This document shows, in pieces, positions 33,827 through 44,340 of a stretch of DNA of 64,000 bases. The stretch lies in contig NZ_JADWYQ010000005.1 of NCBI RefSeq assembly GCF_022414575.1, positions 62,001 to 126,000 on the forward strand. Direction: 5' to 3'. Every line of letters starts with the position of its first letter. Positions within the stretch are counted from its first letter, which is position 1. A program made the translations under genes and the position numbers. Below the pieces are notes generated by a model, which was not told the origin of the DNA, ran no database searches, and saw only the letters and a program-made list of their open reading frames with translations. The DNA is from Streptomyces sp. MUM 178J. GTDB lineage: Bacteria; Actinomycetota; Actinomycetes; Streptomycetales; Streptomycetaceae.

Positions 33827-35833
33827 TCAGGACCCCGCGTTTACGTTGGACAGGACGACGGCGGCGAGCGCCAGGACGACTGAGCCGGCGAGCAGCACGC
33901 TCAGATAGGTCTGCACATTGCCGGTCTGGGCACGGCGGACCGCGGCGCCCAGCCAGCGCGCTCCGGTGCCGGAGCCGTTCACATAGGTGTCGACGACCTC
34001 ACGGTCGAGGAAGGCGACCAGCTTCGCCGCCGCCCGGACAGGGCGTACGAAGAGCGTGGAGTAGACGGCGTCGATGTGGAAGCCGACGGCCGCGTGGCGG
34101 TGCAGCCGGCCGAGGAGGACCCGGCCGGGGTCGGCCGGGTCGGCAGCGGCCGCGACATTGCCGTAGAGCGGGGTGTGGGCGGCGATGGCCTCGGCCTCCG
34201 CGGCGGCGGGTGACTCGTCGGGGTGGGCGGTGGCGGTGTCCATGGGGATGGGGGCGGTGGCCGCCTTGTAGCGCAGGGAGCGCCAGGCGGCGTAGGTGAT
34301 CAGTCCGCCCGCCACGGCGATGCCGGTGCCGAGTACGGCGGTGGTGACGGTCGGGGCGAGGCTGTGGCCGTCGAACCAGCCGGCGATCGCGCCGACGGTC
34401 AGGCCCAAGCCGAGGGAGGGGACGGCCAGGAGCCAGAGCACGCCGTTCATGACGAGGGGCTCCCTTCCGTGGTCGGGGGCTTCGACGCCCCTGCCGTGGA
34501 AGGCGAGCAGCCACAGTCGGGTGGCGTACGCGGCGGTGAGGAGTGCGGTGAGCAGTCCGGCGACCAGCACGGTCCAGCCCGCGGCGGTGGGTGCGAGGTC
34601 GGTGTCGCCGAACGCCGTGTGCTCGGCGGCCACGAGGACGGCTTCCTTGGAGAAGAAGCCGGCGAAAGGAGGAATGGCGGCGAGCGCGAGGAGGGCGACG
34701 GTCATCGTCCAGTACGCGTCGGGGACGCGCTTGGCGAGGCCGGTCATCCGGGACATCGCGGCCAGCGAGTTGGTGCCGGCGGCGTGGATGACGACGCCGG
34801 CGGCGAGGAAGAGCAGGGCCTTGAAGGCTCCGTGGGACAGGAGGTGGAAGACGGCGGCGCCGCGGTCGCCCACGGCCAGGGCGCCGGTCATATAGCCGAG
34901 CTGGCCGATGGTCGAGTAGGCGAGGACGCGCTTGATGTCGTCCTGGGCGAGGGCTGCGAGCGCCGAGCCGACCATCGTGACCGCGGCCATCACGGCGAGG
35001 ACGACGAGGGCCGCGGCGGAGGCGGTGAACACCGGAAGGAGCCGGGCGATGAAGTAGACGCCGGCGGCGACCATGGTCGCGGCGTGGATCAGCGCGGAGA
35101 CGGGGGTGGGGCCCGCCATCGCGTCGGGGAGCCAGGTGTGCAGCGGGAACTGCGCCGACTTGCCGGCCACCCCCGCGAGGAGCAGCAGCGCGATCAGGGT
35201 GGGGTGGTCGAGGGACCCGGTGGCGACGGCGCCGAGCACTCCGGTGATGCGGAAGGTGCCGGCGTCGGCGGCCAGCGCGAACAGGCCGATCAGGAAGGGC
35301 ACGTCGCCGAGCTTGGTGACGAGGAAGGCCTTGAGGGAGGCGGCGCGGGCCTCGGGCGTCTCCCAGTAGTGGCCGACCAGGAAGTACGAGCAGATGCCCA
35401 TGATCTCCCAGCCGACCAGCAGCACCATCAGATCGCCCGAGTAGACGACGAGGAGCATCGCGGAGGTGAACAGGGACACGAGCGCCGCGTAGGAGGGATA
35501 GCGCGGGTCGTCGCGGAGATAGCCCGTGGAGTACAGCTGGACGCAGGTGGCGACGACCCCGACCAGGACGGCGACGAGGACGGCGAAGCCGTCGAGGTAC
35601 AGGGCGAGGTCGATGGGGACCGAGCCGGTGGGCGTGAGCTGGGTGGCCGCGTCGATCGGGGCGCCGCCGCCCTGGCGGACGGCGACGGCGACGGCGAGCG
35701 CGGCCGCGCCGAGGGTCGGCAGGACGGCGAGCGGGCGGACGAAGCCAGGGGCGGTCCTGCCCAGGAGGAGTCCGGCCGCGGCGCCGAGGAAGGGAAGGAG
35801 GGGGACGAGTACGGCGAGGGTGGTCGTGGTCAC
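33827..35833 (-). CDS. nuoL: NADH-quinone oxidoreductase subunit L, second copy
   Basis: This 668-aa distal antiporter-like subunit has [20 protein letters not shown] with the catalytic Glu, [20 protein letters not shown] and [20 protein letters not shown]. The C-terminal lateral helix region is present ([20 protein letters not shown] and after). GTG at 35833 overlaps the nuoK stop (GTGA). All expected ion-path residues seem intact, so it should pump protons if the complex assembles. Confidence 0.94.
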   Translation of the reverse strand: MTTTTLAVLVPLLPFLGAAAGLLLGRTAPGFVRPLAVLPTLGAAALAVAVAVRQGGGAPIDAATQLTPTGSVPIDLALYLDGFAVLVAVLVGVVATCVQLYSTGYLRDDPRYPSYAALVSLFTSAMLLVVYSGDLMVLLVGWEIMGICSYFLVGHYWETPEARAASLKAFLVTKLGDVPFLIGLFALAADAGTFRITGVLGAVATGSLDHPTLIALLLLAGVAGKSAQFPLHTWLPDAMAGPTPVSALIHAATMVAAGVYFIARLLPVFTASAAALVVLAVMAAVTMVGSALAALAQDDIKRVLAYSTIGQLGYMTGALAVGDRGAAVFHLLSHGAFKALLFLAAGVVIHAAGTNSLAAMSRMTGLAKRVPDAYWTMTVALLALAAIPPFAGFFSKEAVLVAAEHTAFGDTDLAPTAAGWTVLVAGLLTALLTAAYATRLWLLAFHGRGVEAPDHGREPLVMNGVLWLLAVPSLGLGLTVGAIAGWFDGHSLAPTVTTAVLGTGIAVAGGLITYAAWRSLRYKAATAPIPMDTATAHPDESPAAAEAEAIAAHTPLYGNVAAAADPADPGRVLLGRLHRHAAVGFHIDAVYSTLFVRPVRAAAKLVAFLDREVVDTYVNGSGTGARWLGAAVRRAQTGNVQTYLSVLLAGSVVLALAAVVLSNVNAGS

Positions 35834-36204
35834 GCGGCGGCCTCGGCCTTCTGCGCCGCAGCGGCGGGTGCGGGGCCGGTTCCGGGGCCGTCGCCTCGGC
35901 CCTCGGCCGTGTCCCGGAGCTTGTCGACGTCGGAGGTTCCGCGGTTGCGGTACACCATCAGGACGATCGCCAGGCCGATGCCGATCTCGGCTGCCGCGAT
36001 GGCGATGGTGAAGAGGGTCAGCGCCTGGCCCGCGTGCAGGGTGTCGCGGAGCCAGACGTCGAAGGCCACGAGGTTGAGGTTGACGGCGTTGAGCATCAGC
36101 TCGACGGACATCAGCACGAGGATGGCGTTGCGGCGGGCGAGCACGCCGTACAGCCCGGTGCAGAAGAGGAGGACGGCCAGCACGGCGGGATAGACGAGGT
36201 GCAT
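35830..36204 (-). CDS. nuoK: NADH-quinone oxidoreductase subunit K, second copy
   Basis: The 124-aa product has three transmembrane helices with the conserved membrane glutamates in [19 protein letters not shown] and [19 protein letters not shown]-terminal extension of about 25 residues (rich in Ala, Gly, Pro and Lys) is longer than the roughly 100-aa norm. The start codon shares one base with the nuoJ stop (TGATG). Confidence 0.94.
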   Translation of the reverse strand: MHLVYPAVLAVLLFCTGLYGVLARRNAILVLMSVELMLNAVNLNLVAFDVWLRDTLHAGQALTLFTIAIAAAEIGIGLAIVLMVYRNRGTSDVDKLRDTAEGRGDGPGTGPAPAAAAQKAEAAA

Positions 36205-36791
36205 CAGCGCTTCCCCTCGGGGTCCTTGGCGTTCCTGCGGGACAGGACGATCGCGCCGACGAGGGCGGCCAGCAGCAGCACGGACAGCGCCTCGAAGGGC
36301 AGCACCCAGTGCCGGAAGATGATCTCGCCGGACACCCTGGTGGACCCTTGGGCCGGTCCGTCCAGGTCGATCCAGGTCGTGCGGAACGCATCGACGACCA
36401 CCCAGACCAGGGCGGCCGCCGCGGCGACGGCGACGGCGAGGGCGGCCCAGCGGTTGCCGGAGTCGGCGTCCGGTGAGCGGCCGATGGGGGCCTTGGTGAG
36501 CATCAGCCCGAAGAGAAGGAGGACGACGACGGAACCGACGTAGATCAGTACCTGTACCCAGGCGATGAACTCCGCGGTCAGCAGCAGGTACTCGACGGCG
36601 ATGCCGCCGAGCGCCACGACCAGCCAGAGGGCGGCGTGCACCAGCTGCTTGGAGGTGACCGTGACGACGGCCGCGCCGAAAGTGGCGAGGCCGACGAGGA
36701 GGAAGGCGATCTCGACGCCGGTCGGGGAGAGGAAGCCCTGCTCCCCGGTCGCGGCGACGGGCGCGTGGGCCAGCGCGGCGGCGAGCGTCAT
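36204..36791 (-). CDS. nuoJ: NADH-quinone oxidoreductase subunit J, second copy
   Basis: The 195-aa product has five transmembrane segments with the helix-3 stretch [20 protein letters not shown] typical of NuoJ. ATG at 36791 overlaps the nuoI stop (ATGA); upstream codons of the same frame belong to nuoI DNA. The N-terminus reads [20 protein letters not shown]. Confidence 0.93.
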   Translation of the reverse strand: MTLAAALAHAPVAATGEQGFLSPTGVEIAFLLVGLATFGAAVVTVTSKQLVHAALWLVVALGGIAVEYLLLTAEFIAWVQVLIYVGSVVVLLLFGLMLTKAPIGRSPDADSGNRWAALAVAVAAAAALVWVVVDAFRTTWIDLDGPAQGSTRVSGEIIFRHWVLPFEALSVLLLAALVGAIVLSRRNAKDPEGKR

Positions 36792-37396
36792 GCGTCTTCT
36801 CCCTCGGCGGGAGGCCGCCCGGCCTGCTCCTGCGCGGCGGCGAGCTTCTCTGCGGCCTTGCGGGCTGCGGCGACCTCCTTGGGTTCCTCGGCCCTCGGGT
36901 CGAGGGCGGGCGGCGCGGGCACCGTCCACATCCACTCACGGAGCTTGTCGCGCTCATGGGTGAGCTCGCGGATGTCCGTCTCCGCGTACTCGAACTCCGG
37001 CGACCAGAACAGCGCGTCGAAAGGACACACCTCGATGCAGATGCCGCAGTACATGCACAGGGCGAAGTCGATCGCGAAGCGGTCCAGCACATTGCGGCTG
37101 CGCTCGCGGCCGCCGGGGGCCGCCGGGGGGACGGTCTCCTTGTGGGAGTCGATGTAGATGCACCAGTCGGGGCACTCGCGGGCGCACAGCATGCAGACCG
37201 TGCAGTTCTCCTCGAACAGGCCGATCACACCGCGGGTACGGGGCGGCAGTGCGGGCTGGGCGTCCGGGTAGTGCGCCGTGTGGGACTTCCGCGTCATGGT
37301 GCGGAGGGTGACGGCGAGGCCCTTGGCCAGGCCGCTGCCGGGGATGCGGGAACGCGGCTGCTGGGCCGACGGGGTCGGCCGGGGGGAAGCGGTCAC
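36788..37396 (-). CDS. nuoI: NADH-quinone oxidoreductase subunit I, second copy
   Basis: The 202-aa product carries two [4Fe-4S] motifs, [15 protein letters not shown] and [12 protein letters not shown], that relay electrons toward the quinone site (clusters N6a/N6b). GTG at 37396 overlaps the nuoH stop. The N-terminal half includes [20 protein letters not shown], and the C-terminus has a charged Ala/Glu-rich tail of about 35 residues. Confidence 0.94.
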   Translation of the reverse strand: MTASPRPTPSAQQPRSRIPGSGLAKGLAVTLRTMTRKSHTAHYPDAQPALPPRTRGVIGLFEENCTVCMLCARECPDWCIYIDSHKETVPPAAPGGRERSRNVLDRFAIDFALCMYCGICIEVCPFDALFWSPEFEYAETDIRELTHERDKLREWMWTVPAPPALDPRAEEPKEVAAARKAAEKLAAAQEQAGRPPAEGEDA

Positions 37397-38364
37397 GACT
37401 GGATCACCACCTTCACGACGCCGGTGAGGGCGATCTGGGCGAGGGCGAGCGGAACGAGGGTCGTCCAGGCGAGCTTCTGCAGCTGGTCCTCGCGCATCCG
37501 CGGATAGCTCACCCGCAGCCAGATGACGATGAAAGCGAGCACGGCCGTCTTGAGCAGGGTCCACACCCAGCCCAGGCCGTCGGCTCCGAACGGGCCGTGC
37601 CAGCCTCCGAGGAACAGGACGGCAGTCAGACCGCACAGGATGACGATGCCCGCGTACTCGGCGAGGAGGAAGAGGGCGAAACGCAGCCCGGTGTACTCGG
37701 TGTAGGCGCCGAAGATGATCTCGGAGTCGGCGACCGGCATGTCGAACGGCGGGCGCTGGAGTTCGGCGAGGCCCGCGACGAAGAACACCAGAGCGCCGAC
37801 GATCTGCCAGGGCAGCCACCACCACTCGAAGGCATCCAGGATGCCGACCAGCGAGACCGTGCCCGCCGCCATCGCCACGGAGGCGGCGGCGAGCAGCATC
37901 GGCAGCTCATACGCGAGCAGCTGGGCGGCGGTGCGCAGACCGCCGAGAAGGGAGAACTTGTTGGCCGAGGCCCAGCCCGCCATGAGCGAACCGAGCACCC
38001 CGACGCCCATCACGGCGAGGACGAAGAAGATACCCGCGTCGATGACCTGGCCGACCGCTCCCTCACCGGGTCCGATCGGGATCGCGACGAGCACGAGGAG
38101 ATACGGCAGCAGCGCGACGGCGGGAGCGAGCTGGAAGATACGGCGGTCGGCGCCCGCCGGGACCACGTCCTCCTTCTGCGCGAACTTCACGCCGTCCGCG
38201 ACGAGCTGCGCCCAGCCGTGGAAGCCGCCGGCGTACATGGGGCCCACCCGGCCCTGCATATGGGCCATCACCTTGTGTTCGGTCTGCCCGATGAGCAGGG
38301 GGAACACCAGGAACACGGCGAAGACGACGAGCAGCCGGAGGGCGACGTCGAGAGCGTCGTTCAC
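37393..38364 (-). CDS. nuoH: NADH-quinone oxidoreductase subunit H, second copy
   Basis: The 323-aa product is the membrane subunit that forms the quinone tunnel with NuoB and NuoD. It contains [40 protein letters not shown] and [18 protein letters not shown], all typical. GTG at 38364 overlaps the nuoC stop directly, with no nuoD, E, F or G between. Confidence 0.94.
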   Translation of the reverse strand: MNDALDVALRLLVVFAVFLVFPLLIGQTEHKVMAHMQGRVGPMYAGGFHGWAQLVADGVKFAQKEDVVPAGADRRIFQLAPAVALLPYLLVLVAIPIGPGEGAVGQVIDAGIFFVLAVMGVGVLGSLMAGWASANKFSLLGGLRTAAQLLAYELPMLLAAASVAMAAGTVSLVGILDAFEWWWLPWQIVGALVFFVAGLAELQRPPFDMPVADSEIIFGAYTEYTGLRFALFLLAEYAGIVILCGLTAVLFLGGWHGPFGADGLGWVWTLLKTAVLAFIVIWLRVSYPRMREDQLQKLAWTTLVPLALAQIALTGVVKVVIQS

Positions 38365-39683
38365 GCGGGGTCGCCTCCGGCGGTCTCGTCCGGCCGGCTG
38401 TCGGACCCGTCGGCGGGCCCGGTCGTCGGCCGGGGGTCAGGAGTGGTGTCGGGCGCGTTCGCCCCGGGGGACTCGCCGGCCCCGGGCCGGGCGGTCGCCG
38501 CCTTGTCAGGGGCGTCTGCCTTGTCAGGGGCGTCTGCCTCGTCGGGAGCATCGGCCTTGTCAGGAGCATCGGCCTTGTCAGGAGCATCGGCCTTGTCAGG
38601 AACGTCGACCGCCGGCTCGTCCGAGGCGTCCGGCTCGTCCGAGGCGGGACCTTCGGCGGACGTCTCGTCGAAGGCGGGGCGGGCATGGTGCCAGGGCGCG
38701 TCGGAGCTCCGGGTACGCGCGGGCACGGCCGGGGCAGCCGGGGCGCCTGGAGCCTCGCCCCCGGACGCCTGCGCATCGCGGGCGGCCCTCGGCTCAGCGG
38801 GCTGCGCCTCAGGTGCCCCTGCCTCGGCCGGCTGCGGCTCATGCGTCGGGCGCTGGGAGGCGGAGCCTGCCGAGGCGCTGCGCGCCCGCCGGGGCGCGGC
38901 GGCAGGGGTGGCGGAGGCTGCGGACGGTTCGCGCTGCGTGGCCGAGCCCTCGCTCACGCTGCGGGCGCGGCGCGCAGGCGCTGCCGGAGCGTCGGGGGTC
39001 TGGCCGGCCGAGCCCTCGCCCGCGGTGCGGGTGCGGCGCGCTGGCCGTTCGCCCGCGGCACGCGCGGCACGTGCAGGGCGCGCCGGGGCCGGGGGAAGCT
39101 GTCCCTTGAGGGGGCCCCACTCGTTCGGGTCGGGCACACCCGGCGGCAGCATCTGACGGCGCTTCGGCCCCCCGTGCGCTGCGCCCGCCGCCGGCTCCCC
39201 CGGCTCCTTGGCCCCAGGCCATGCCTTCGCCACACGCGCCGCCAGCACGAAGTCCTTGCGCAGCGGATGTCCCTCAAAGCCTTCGGGGAGCAGCAGCGGC
39301 ACCAGATGCGGATGGCCGGTGAACTCGACGCCGAACATCTCGTGCGTCTCCCGCTCGTGCCATTCCGCGCCCGCGTAGACGCCAACCGCCGTCGGCAGCT
39401 CGGGCGACTCGTGGGGCACGGTCGTCCGCACCAGGAGGCGGCGTACCTCCCCGCCCTCGACGGCGGCGACATGGGCGCAGATCCGGAAGCCGACGCCCGG
39501 CTCGTCGACGGCGCTCAGCCAGTCGAAGTAGGTGCAGCCCAGCTCGTCACGGGCGGTCCGGAGGGCGGAGATCCAGGAGCCGGCGGGGACGTCGACGGTC
39601 AGCAGGTCGTAGGCGTGCTCGGCCGCAGCCTCCTCGCCGAAGATCTCGGCGGCGGCGTCGGGGAGCCGGTCGTAGCCGTTCAC
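38361..39683 (-). CDS. nuoC: NADH-quinone oxidoreductase subunit C with long disordered tail, second copy
   Basis: Residues 1 to about 195 form the NuoC domain, with [20 protein letters not shown] and [20 protein letters not shown] as in 30-kDa subunits. The remaining 245 residues are low-complexity Ala/Pro/Glu/Arg sequence with [15 protein letters not shown] repeats and then six copies of a six-residue unit (PDKADA). Such a tail is absent from ordinary NuoC and there is no fused NuoD. The repeats are encoded by 18-bp DNA units (38501-38608). GTG at 39683 overlaps the nuoB stop. Confidence 0.9.
   Translation of the reverse strand: MNGYDRLPDAAAEIFGEEAAAEHAYDLLTVDVPAGSWISALRTARDELGCTYFDWLSAVDEPGVGFRICAHVAAVEGGEVRRLLVRTTVPHESPELPTAVGVYAGAEWHERETHEMFGVEFTGHPHLVPLLLPEGFEGHPLRKDFVLAARVAKAWPGAKEPGEPAAGAAHGGPKRRQMLPPGVPDPNEWGPLKGQLPPAPARPARAARAAGERPARRTRTAGEGSAGQTPDAPAAPARRARSVSEGSATQREPSAASATPAAAPRRARSASAGSASQRPTHEPQPAEAGAPEAQPAEPRAARDAQASGGEAPGAPAAPAVPARTRSSDAPWHHARPAFDETSAEGPASDEPDASDEPAVDVPDKADAPDKADAPDKADAPDEADAPDKADAPDKAATARPGAGESPGANAPDTTPDPRPTTGPADGSDSRPDETAGGDPA
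38501..38608. repeat. 18-bp tandem repeat inside nuoC
   Basis: Six units of CCTTGTCAGGRGCRTCKG encode the PDKADA repeats. Units near 38521 and 38561-38600 differ by one to three bases, showing recent expansion. Confidence 0.85.
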
Positions 39684-40342
39684 CGCGTCTCCTCCTCCGA
39701 GGTCGCGGCGTCGGGGTCGGCGTCGGCGGACTGCGCCGGCGCGGGCGGCGCTACGAGGCCGCTGCGCAGCTCGCCCACCGAGGCCCGCTCGCCGGCGCCA
39801 TGGCCGTACCGCTCGCCGAGCGACTCACGGGCGATCTTCTCCTGGAGCTTGAGGATGCCCTGGAGGAGCGCCTCGGGGCGGGGCGGGCAGCCGGGCACGT
39901 ACACGTCGACCGGGATGATCTGGTCGACGCCCTTGGTGACGGAGTACGAGTCCCAGTAGGGGCCGCCGCAGTTCGAGCAGGCGCCGAAGGAGATGACGTA
40001 CTTCGGCTCGGGCATCTGCTCGTACAGCCGCTTCACGGCCGGGGCCATCTTGTCCGTCACCGTGCCGGAGACGACCATCAGGTCGGCCTGGCGCGGCCCG
40101 GGTGCGAAGGGGATCACGCCGAGGCGGATGAAGTCATGGCGGGCCATCGACGCCGCGATGAACTCGATGGCGCAGCAGGCGAGGCCGAAGTTGAACACCC
40201 ACAGGCTGTAGCGGCGGCCCCAGTTCAGGACCACCTTCATCGGTTCCGGGGCCAGCCGGGCGAGCGCGCCGAGCCGTCCCCTGCCTGCGGCGGGGGCGCG
40301 CCCGGGGTCGGGCAGGTCGACGGGGGTCGGGGTCACGTCCAT
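39680..40342 (-). CDS. nuoB: NADH-quinone oxidoreductase subunit B, second copy
   Basis: The 220-aa product holds the terminal cluster N2. The four cysteines are visible: the tandem pair in [16 protein letters not shown], one in [15 protein letters not shown], and one in [16 protein letters not shown]-terminal Ala/Asp/Glu tail of about 35 residues extends past the core. It overlaps nuoA by 10 bp and nuoC by 4 bp. Confidence 0.95.
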   Translation of the reverse strand: MDVTPTPVDLPDPGRAPAAGRGRLGALARLAPEPMKVVLNWGRRYSLWVFNFGLACCAIEFIAASMARHDFIRLGVIPFAPGPRQADLMVVSGTVTDKMAPAVKRLYEQMPEPKYVISFGACSNCGGPYWDSYSVTKGVDQIIPVDVYVPGCPPRPEALLQGILKLQEKIARESLGERYGHGAGERASVGELRSGLVAPPAPAQSADADPDAATSEEETR

Positions 40343-40734
40343 GTCAGGACCCCCTTCTTGTACGCGTAGAGCAGTCCCACGGCCAGGAAGCCGAGGAAGA
40401 TGAACATCTCAACCAGCGTCGTCGCACCGTATCCGGCAGCGGCGAAGACGGTCGACCAGGGGAAGAGGAAGATCGAGTCGACAGCGAAGATCACATACAG
40501 AAACGAGTAGACGTAGTAGCGGACCTGGGTGTGGGCCCAGCCCTCCCCCACCGGGTCGACGCCGCACTCGTACGTCAGCAGCTTCTCCTGCGTGGGCACG
40601 ACGGGCCGCAGCAGCCGCCCCGCACCGAAGGCCACGGCGACGAACAGCACGCCGATGAGCACGAGCAGCCCGACGACCGAGTAGCTCTGGAAGTACTCCG
40701 CCGCGAGCACGGTCGACACGGTCGGTTCCGGCAC
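40333..40734 (-). CDS. nuoA: NADH-quinone oxidoreductase subunit A, second copy
   Basis: The 133-aa product has three transmembrane helices with [20 protein letters not shown] and [20 protein letters not shown], the NuoA signature. GTG at 40734 is preceded by GAGGGG 5 nt upstream; the longer frame to 40767 has none. It is the first gene of the second nuo operon, divergent from the sensor kinase. Confidence 0.94.
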   Translation of the reverse strand: MPEPTVSTVLAAEYFQSYSVVGLLVLIGVLFVAVAFGAGRLLRPVVPTQEKLLTYECGVDPVGEGWAHTQVRYYVYSFLYVIFAVDSIFLFPWSTVFAAAGYGATTLVEMFIFLGFLAVGLLYAYKKGVLTWT

Positions 40735-40840
40735 GTCAGCCCCTCGCTTCCTGACCTCGTTGGGCACTCTGTTCGACGATCTGTACGGACGGGAGTCTAG
40801 GCCCTGCTAAAGAGACCGTAAGCAGGCGTCTCACGCATCG

Positions 40841-40856
40841 GTGGGGTTATCCCCAC
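40841..40856. promoter_or_regulatory. Palindrome in the nuoA/kinase divergent promoter region
   Basis: GTGGGGTTATCCCCAC is a 6-bp inverted repeat around TTAT, centred between nuoA and the first sensor kinase. It could be an operator controlling either side; no regulator is known from the sequence. Confidence 0.4.
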
Positions 40857-40916
40857 CCGCCCCCACCCCATGTACCCCATGGTGCGCCCCGGATACGGCC
40901 GTGGATGCTGTCGGGT

Positions 40917-42095
40917 ATGACCGTGAACACCTCCGTTCCCGACCACGACCGGCTGCCGCCCGCCCGCCTCGCCTATGACGGCCGCACCTGGCGGGAAATC
41001 GCGCATCAGCTGGCGAATCTGCCGGTGGCGCTCATCGGATTCGTCTACGTGGCATTCATGATTTTCACCGGCGTCGGGCTGTCAGTGACGGTGGTCGGAC
41101 TGCCGTGGCTGGCGCTCGGCCTCGCCGGGGCGCGGCTGGCCGGCAGGGCGGAGCGCGCCCGGGCGCGGGCGCTGCTGGAGGTGCGGGTCGACGAGCCGAG
41201 CGGTCTCGGCGCGCTGCCGCGCAAGGGCGGGCTCCTCCCCTGGATGTGGCTGCGGCTGAAGGATCCGGTGGGCTGGCGGAGCGTCCTTTACTGCCTCGTC
41301 CGGCTGCCGTGGGGGGTGCTGACGTTCGGCGTCACGCTGGCGGGGCTGTTCGTGCTGTGGCCGGTGCTGCCGTTCCTGGTGCGCGGGATGGCCAACCTCG
41401 ACCGGGCGATGGTGCGCGGGCTGCTCGGCCCCTCCGACGAGCTGGAGCGGCGGATCGCGGAGCTGGAGTCGGACCGGGGAGTCGTCGTCGACACCGCCGC
41501 GGCCGATCTACGGCGCATCGAACGCAACCTCCACGACGGCGCACAGGCCCGCCTCGTGGCCCTCGCCATGGACCTCGGCCTGGCCAAGGAGAAGCTCCTC
41601 GACGACCCGGACGCCGCAGCGGCGATGGTGGACGAGGCCCACGGCGAGGTGAAGCTGGCACTCCAGGAACTGCGCGACCTCGCCCGCGGCATCCACCCCG
41701 CCGTCCTGACCGACCGCGGCCTGGACGCCGCGCTGTCCGCGGTGGCGTCGCGGTGTACGGCCGCGGTGCGGGTGACGGTCGATCTGGAGCAGCGGCCGGC
41801 GGAGGCGATCGAGGGAATCGCCTACTTCACCGTCTCCGAGCTTCTGCAGAACGTCAGCAAGCACGCGCAGGCCTCCCGCGCCTCCGTCGACGTCTGGCGC
41901 GCCGGCGACCGCCTGATGCTCCAGATCCAGGACGACGGCCGGGGCGGGGCGCGGATCGACGGCGGCACGGGGATGGCGGGGCTCGCGGAGCGGCTGGACG
42001 CGGTCGACGGGCTGTTCGTCCTGGACTCTCCGGAGGGCGGGCCGACGGTGGTGACGGCGGAGCTGCCGTGGCGCTCACGCGGGGCGGGTGGGTGA
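40917..42095 (+). CDS. Sensor histidine kinase with Sensor domain (HisKA_3), paralogue 1
   Basis: The 392-aa product begins with a Sensor-type membrane domain (WREIAHQLANLPVALIGFVY ... VTVVGLPWLALGLAGARLAG) and one or two further helices. The kinase core has the phosphoacceptor helix [12 protein letters not shown] with His followed by the HATPase N-box [14 protein letters not shown] and GRGGARIDGGTGMAGLAERL. This is the NarL-linked class that phosphorylates a LuxR-type regulator. A near copy lies directly downstream. Confidence 0.92.
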   Translation: MTVNTSVPDHDRLPPARLAYDGRTWREIAHQLANLPVALIGFVYVAFMIFTGVGLSVTVVGLPWLALGLAGARLAGRAERARARALLEVRVDEPSGLGALPRKGGLLPWMWLRLKDPVGWRSVLYCLVRLPWGVLTFGVTLAGLFVLWPVLPFLVRGMANLDRAMVRGLLGPSDELERRIAELESDRGVVVDTAAADLRRIERNLHDGAQARLVALAMDLGLAKEKLLDDPDAAAAMVDEAHGEVKLALQELRDLARGIHPAVLTDRGLDAALSAVASRCTAAVRVTVDLEQRPAEAIEGIAYFTVSELLQNVSKHAQASRASVDVWRAGDRLMLQIQDDGRGGARIDGGTGMAGLAERLDAVDGLFVLDSPEGGPTVVTAELPWRSRGAGG

Positions 42096-42233
42096 CGCCG
42101 GGCCCCTGGGGCTCCGTCCCGGCCCCCGGTTTCCAGGGGCTCAGCCTCTGGTCCCGCGCCTCGAACTCCCCGGCCTTCGTCCGGGGAGTTCCCCCGGAGG
42201 TACCCCCGGAGGCGCCTGGGGCACCCCCGGGGG

Positions 42234-42388
42234 CCCCACGGAGGTGACCCAGGCGGGGCTTGATTCGGGCGGCGCGATGCCCCGGGCTCCGCTCCTCGAT
42301 CTCCCCAAGCTGCCTCCCTCGGACTCCGTCCGGGGGTGCCCGTAGAGGTGCCTCTGGGGCACCCCCACGGAGGTGACCCAGGCGGGGC
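42234..42388. repeat. Duplicated 26-bp segment and hairpin-rich gap between the kinases
   Basis: CCCCACGGAGGTGACCCAGG plus 6 nt occurs at 42234-42259 and 42363-42388. The whole 42096-42593 interval is GC-rich repeat debris, including a hairpin (CACCGGGGG/CCCCCGGTG, 42472-42503) of the type seen at 7384. No gene is seen there. Confidence 0.7.
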
Positions 42389-42593
42389 CGGAAATTCCAG
42401 CCCCGTCCGGGGCTGCCCAGCGGCACCTTTCGGACGAAGTCCGGGGAGATTGAGGACACGGCCGAAGGCCGCACCGGGGGCCTGGGGGCCGAGACCCCCG
42501 GTGACGGGAAGGGGGTGGGGTGGGGAAAACCCCCGCCCAAGACGGAGAGCCCCCTCATGGTGTCCATGGCCTGAGCGCCGCAGGCTGGTGGAC

Positions 42594-43964
42594 ATGAGGA
42601 GAGCCGAGCCGACGACCCCGTATTCCACCGCCCCCGACGCGCCCCGCGCGCACGCGCTGCCGCCCGCCGTCCGCGCACCGCTGGAGGGGCGGACGTGGCG
42701 GGAGTTCGGGTATCTGCTGGTGGGCCTGCCGGTGAGTGTCGTGTTCTTCGTGTTCGCGGTGACGGCGGTGTCCCTGGGCGCCGGACTGCTGATCACGTTT
42801 CTCGGGGTCCCGATCCTCGCCGCGGGGCTCGCCGGATGCCGGGCGCTCGGGGTGGCGGAGCGGGCCCGGGCGCGGGCGCTGCTGCGGGCCGAGGTCGCAG
42901 ATCCGGCACCGCTGCGGCCGGCCCGGAACAGCCTCATGGCATGGGTGGGCGCTGTCCTCAAGAGCGGAGCGTCCTGGCGGCATCTGCTCTACGCCCTGCT
43001 GCACTTCCCCTGGGCGGTGTTCGCGTTCTGCGTCTCCGTGACGTTCTGGCTCTACGGCTGGGCGGCGCTGGCATACCCGCTGTGGCGGTGGGTGTTCCCG
43101 CGCTATCTGGACCAGCCCGGCATCGCGCTCTACGGCGATTCGAGCGGGCGGCAGCTCTACGCCGACACTCCGTTCGAGATCGGCGCCGTCTCCGCCGTCG
43201 GGCTGCTGCTCGTCCTGGTCACCCCCTGGATCATCCGGGGGCTCACGACGGTGGACCGGCTCCTGGTGACCGGGCTGCTCGGCCCCTCGCGTCTGGACAG
43301 CCGGGTCGTCGAGCTGGAGTCGGACCGGGGAGTCGTCGTCGACACCGCCGCGGCCGATCTACGGCGCATCGAACGCGACCTCCACGACGGCGCACAGGCC
43401 CGCCTCGTGGCCCTCGCCATGGACCTCGGCCTGGCCAAGGAGAAGCTCCTCGACGACCCGGACACCGCAGCGGCGATGGTGGACGAGGCCCACGGCGAGG
43501 TGAAGCTGGCACTCCAGGAACTGCGCGACCTCGCCCGCGGCATCCACCCCGCCGTCCTGACCGACCGCGGCCTGGACGCCGCGCTGTCCGCGGTCGCCTC
43601 CCGCTGCACCGTGCCGGTGACCGTGGAAGTGGATCTGCCGGCCAGGCCCGTGCCCGCGATCGAGGGAATCGCCTACTTCACCGTCTCCGAGCTTCTGCAG
43701 AACGTCAGCAAGCACGCGCAGGCCTCCCGCGCCTCCGTCGACGTCTGGCGCGCCGGCGACCGCCTGATGCTCCAGATCCAGGACGACGGCCGGGGCGGGG
43801 CCGCGGTGGGGCGGGGCGGGGAGAGCAGCGGGCTGGCGGGACTCGCGGAGCGGCTGGACGCGGTCGACGGCGTCCTGGTCGTGGACTCTCCCCCGGGCGG
43901 CCCGACCGCCGTCACCGCCGAGCTCCCGTGGCGCGGCCGGGCTGCCGGTCGCCCGCGCGGCTGA
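42594..43964 (+). CDS. Sensor histidine kinase with Sensor domain (HisKA_3), paralogue 2
   Basis: The 456-aa product is a tandem paralogue. The sensor part differs ([20 protein letters not shown] with extra helices including [20 protein letters not shown]), while the kinase core ([13 protein letters not shown]-box [14 protein letters not shown]) is almost identical in DNA to paralogue 1. An Asp replaces Asn before the phosphoacceptor Leu-His. ATG at 42594 is preceded by an alternative GTG at 42588. It should signal to the response regulator downstream. Confidence 0.92.
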   Translation: MRRAEPTTPYSTAPDAPRAHALPPAVRAPLEGRTWREFGYLLVGLPVSVVFFVFAVTAVSLGAGLLITFLGVPILAAGLAGCRALGVAERARARALLRAEVADPAPLRPARNSLMAWVGAVLKSGASWRHLLYALLHFPWAVFAFCVSVTFWLYGWAALAYPLWRWVFPRYLDQPGIALYGDSSGRQLYADTPFEIGAVSAVGLLLVLVTPWIIRGLTTVDRLLVTGLLGPSRLDSRVVELESDRGVVVDTAAADLRRIERDLHDGAQARLVALAMDLGLAKEKLLDDPDTAAAMVDEAHGEVKLALQELRDLARGIHPAVLTDRGLDAALSAVASRCTVPVTVEVDLPARPVPAIEGIAYFTVSELLQNVSKHAQASRASVDVWRAGDRLMLQIQDDGRGGAAVGRGGESSGLAGLAERLDAVDGVLVVDSPPGGPTAVTAELPWRGRAAGRPRG

Positions 43965-44262
43965 CCGCGGCACCCGGCCGGAGGGCCGGAGGGCCGACCA
44001 GTCCGCCCCACATCAGCCGACCGGTCCGCATGCCGGCCCACCTGCCCGTCTGCCTGCCCGTCTGCCAGCCGACCCGGTCCGACCGCCGACCCGTCGTCTG
44101 CAGTCCCGGCACGTCCGCCGGCCGGTCTGCACCCCGGCCCGCCCGCCCGGCCGGCCACGGGACGAGCCGCCCGCAGAGCGCACCGACGAGCGGAACGTCC
44201 CCTACCGCCGCCCCGCCCCGCAAAGACGCCCGCTCCCGCCCCCGACCTGGGATGCTTGTCAG

Positions 44263-44305
44263 GCAGACACGGCAGACACGCCGGAGAAGCAGACACGCCG
44301 GAGAA
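44263..44305 (+). promoter_or_regulatory. Direct repeats upstream of the response regulator
   Basis: GCAGACACGCCGGAGAA occurs twice in tandem (44272-44288, 44289-44305), with a shorter GCAGACAC at 44263. Their position 36 bp before the start suits an operator. The 43965-44340 interval is otherwise low-complexity, with CTGCCCGTCTGC repeats. Confidence 0.5.
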
Positions 44306-44340
44306 CAAGCACACAGCGAGTACACAGGGGGCAGCGCGTC

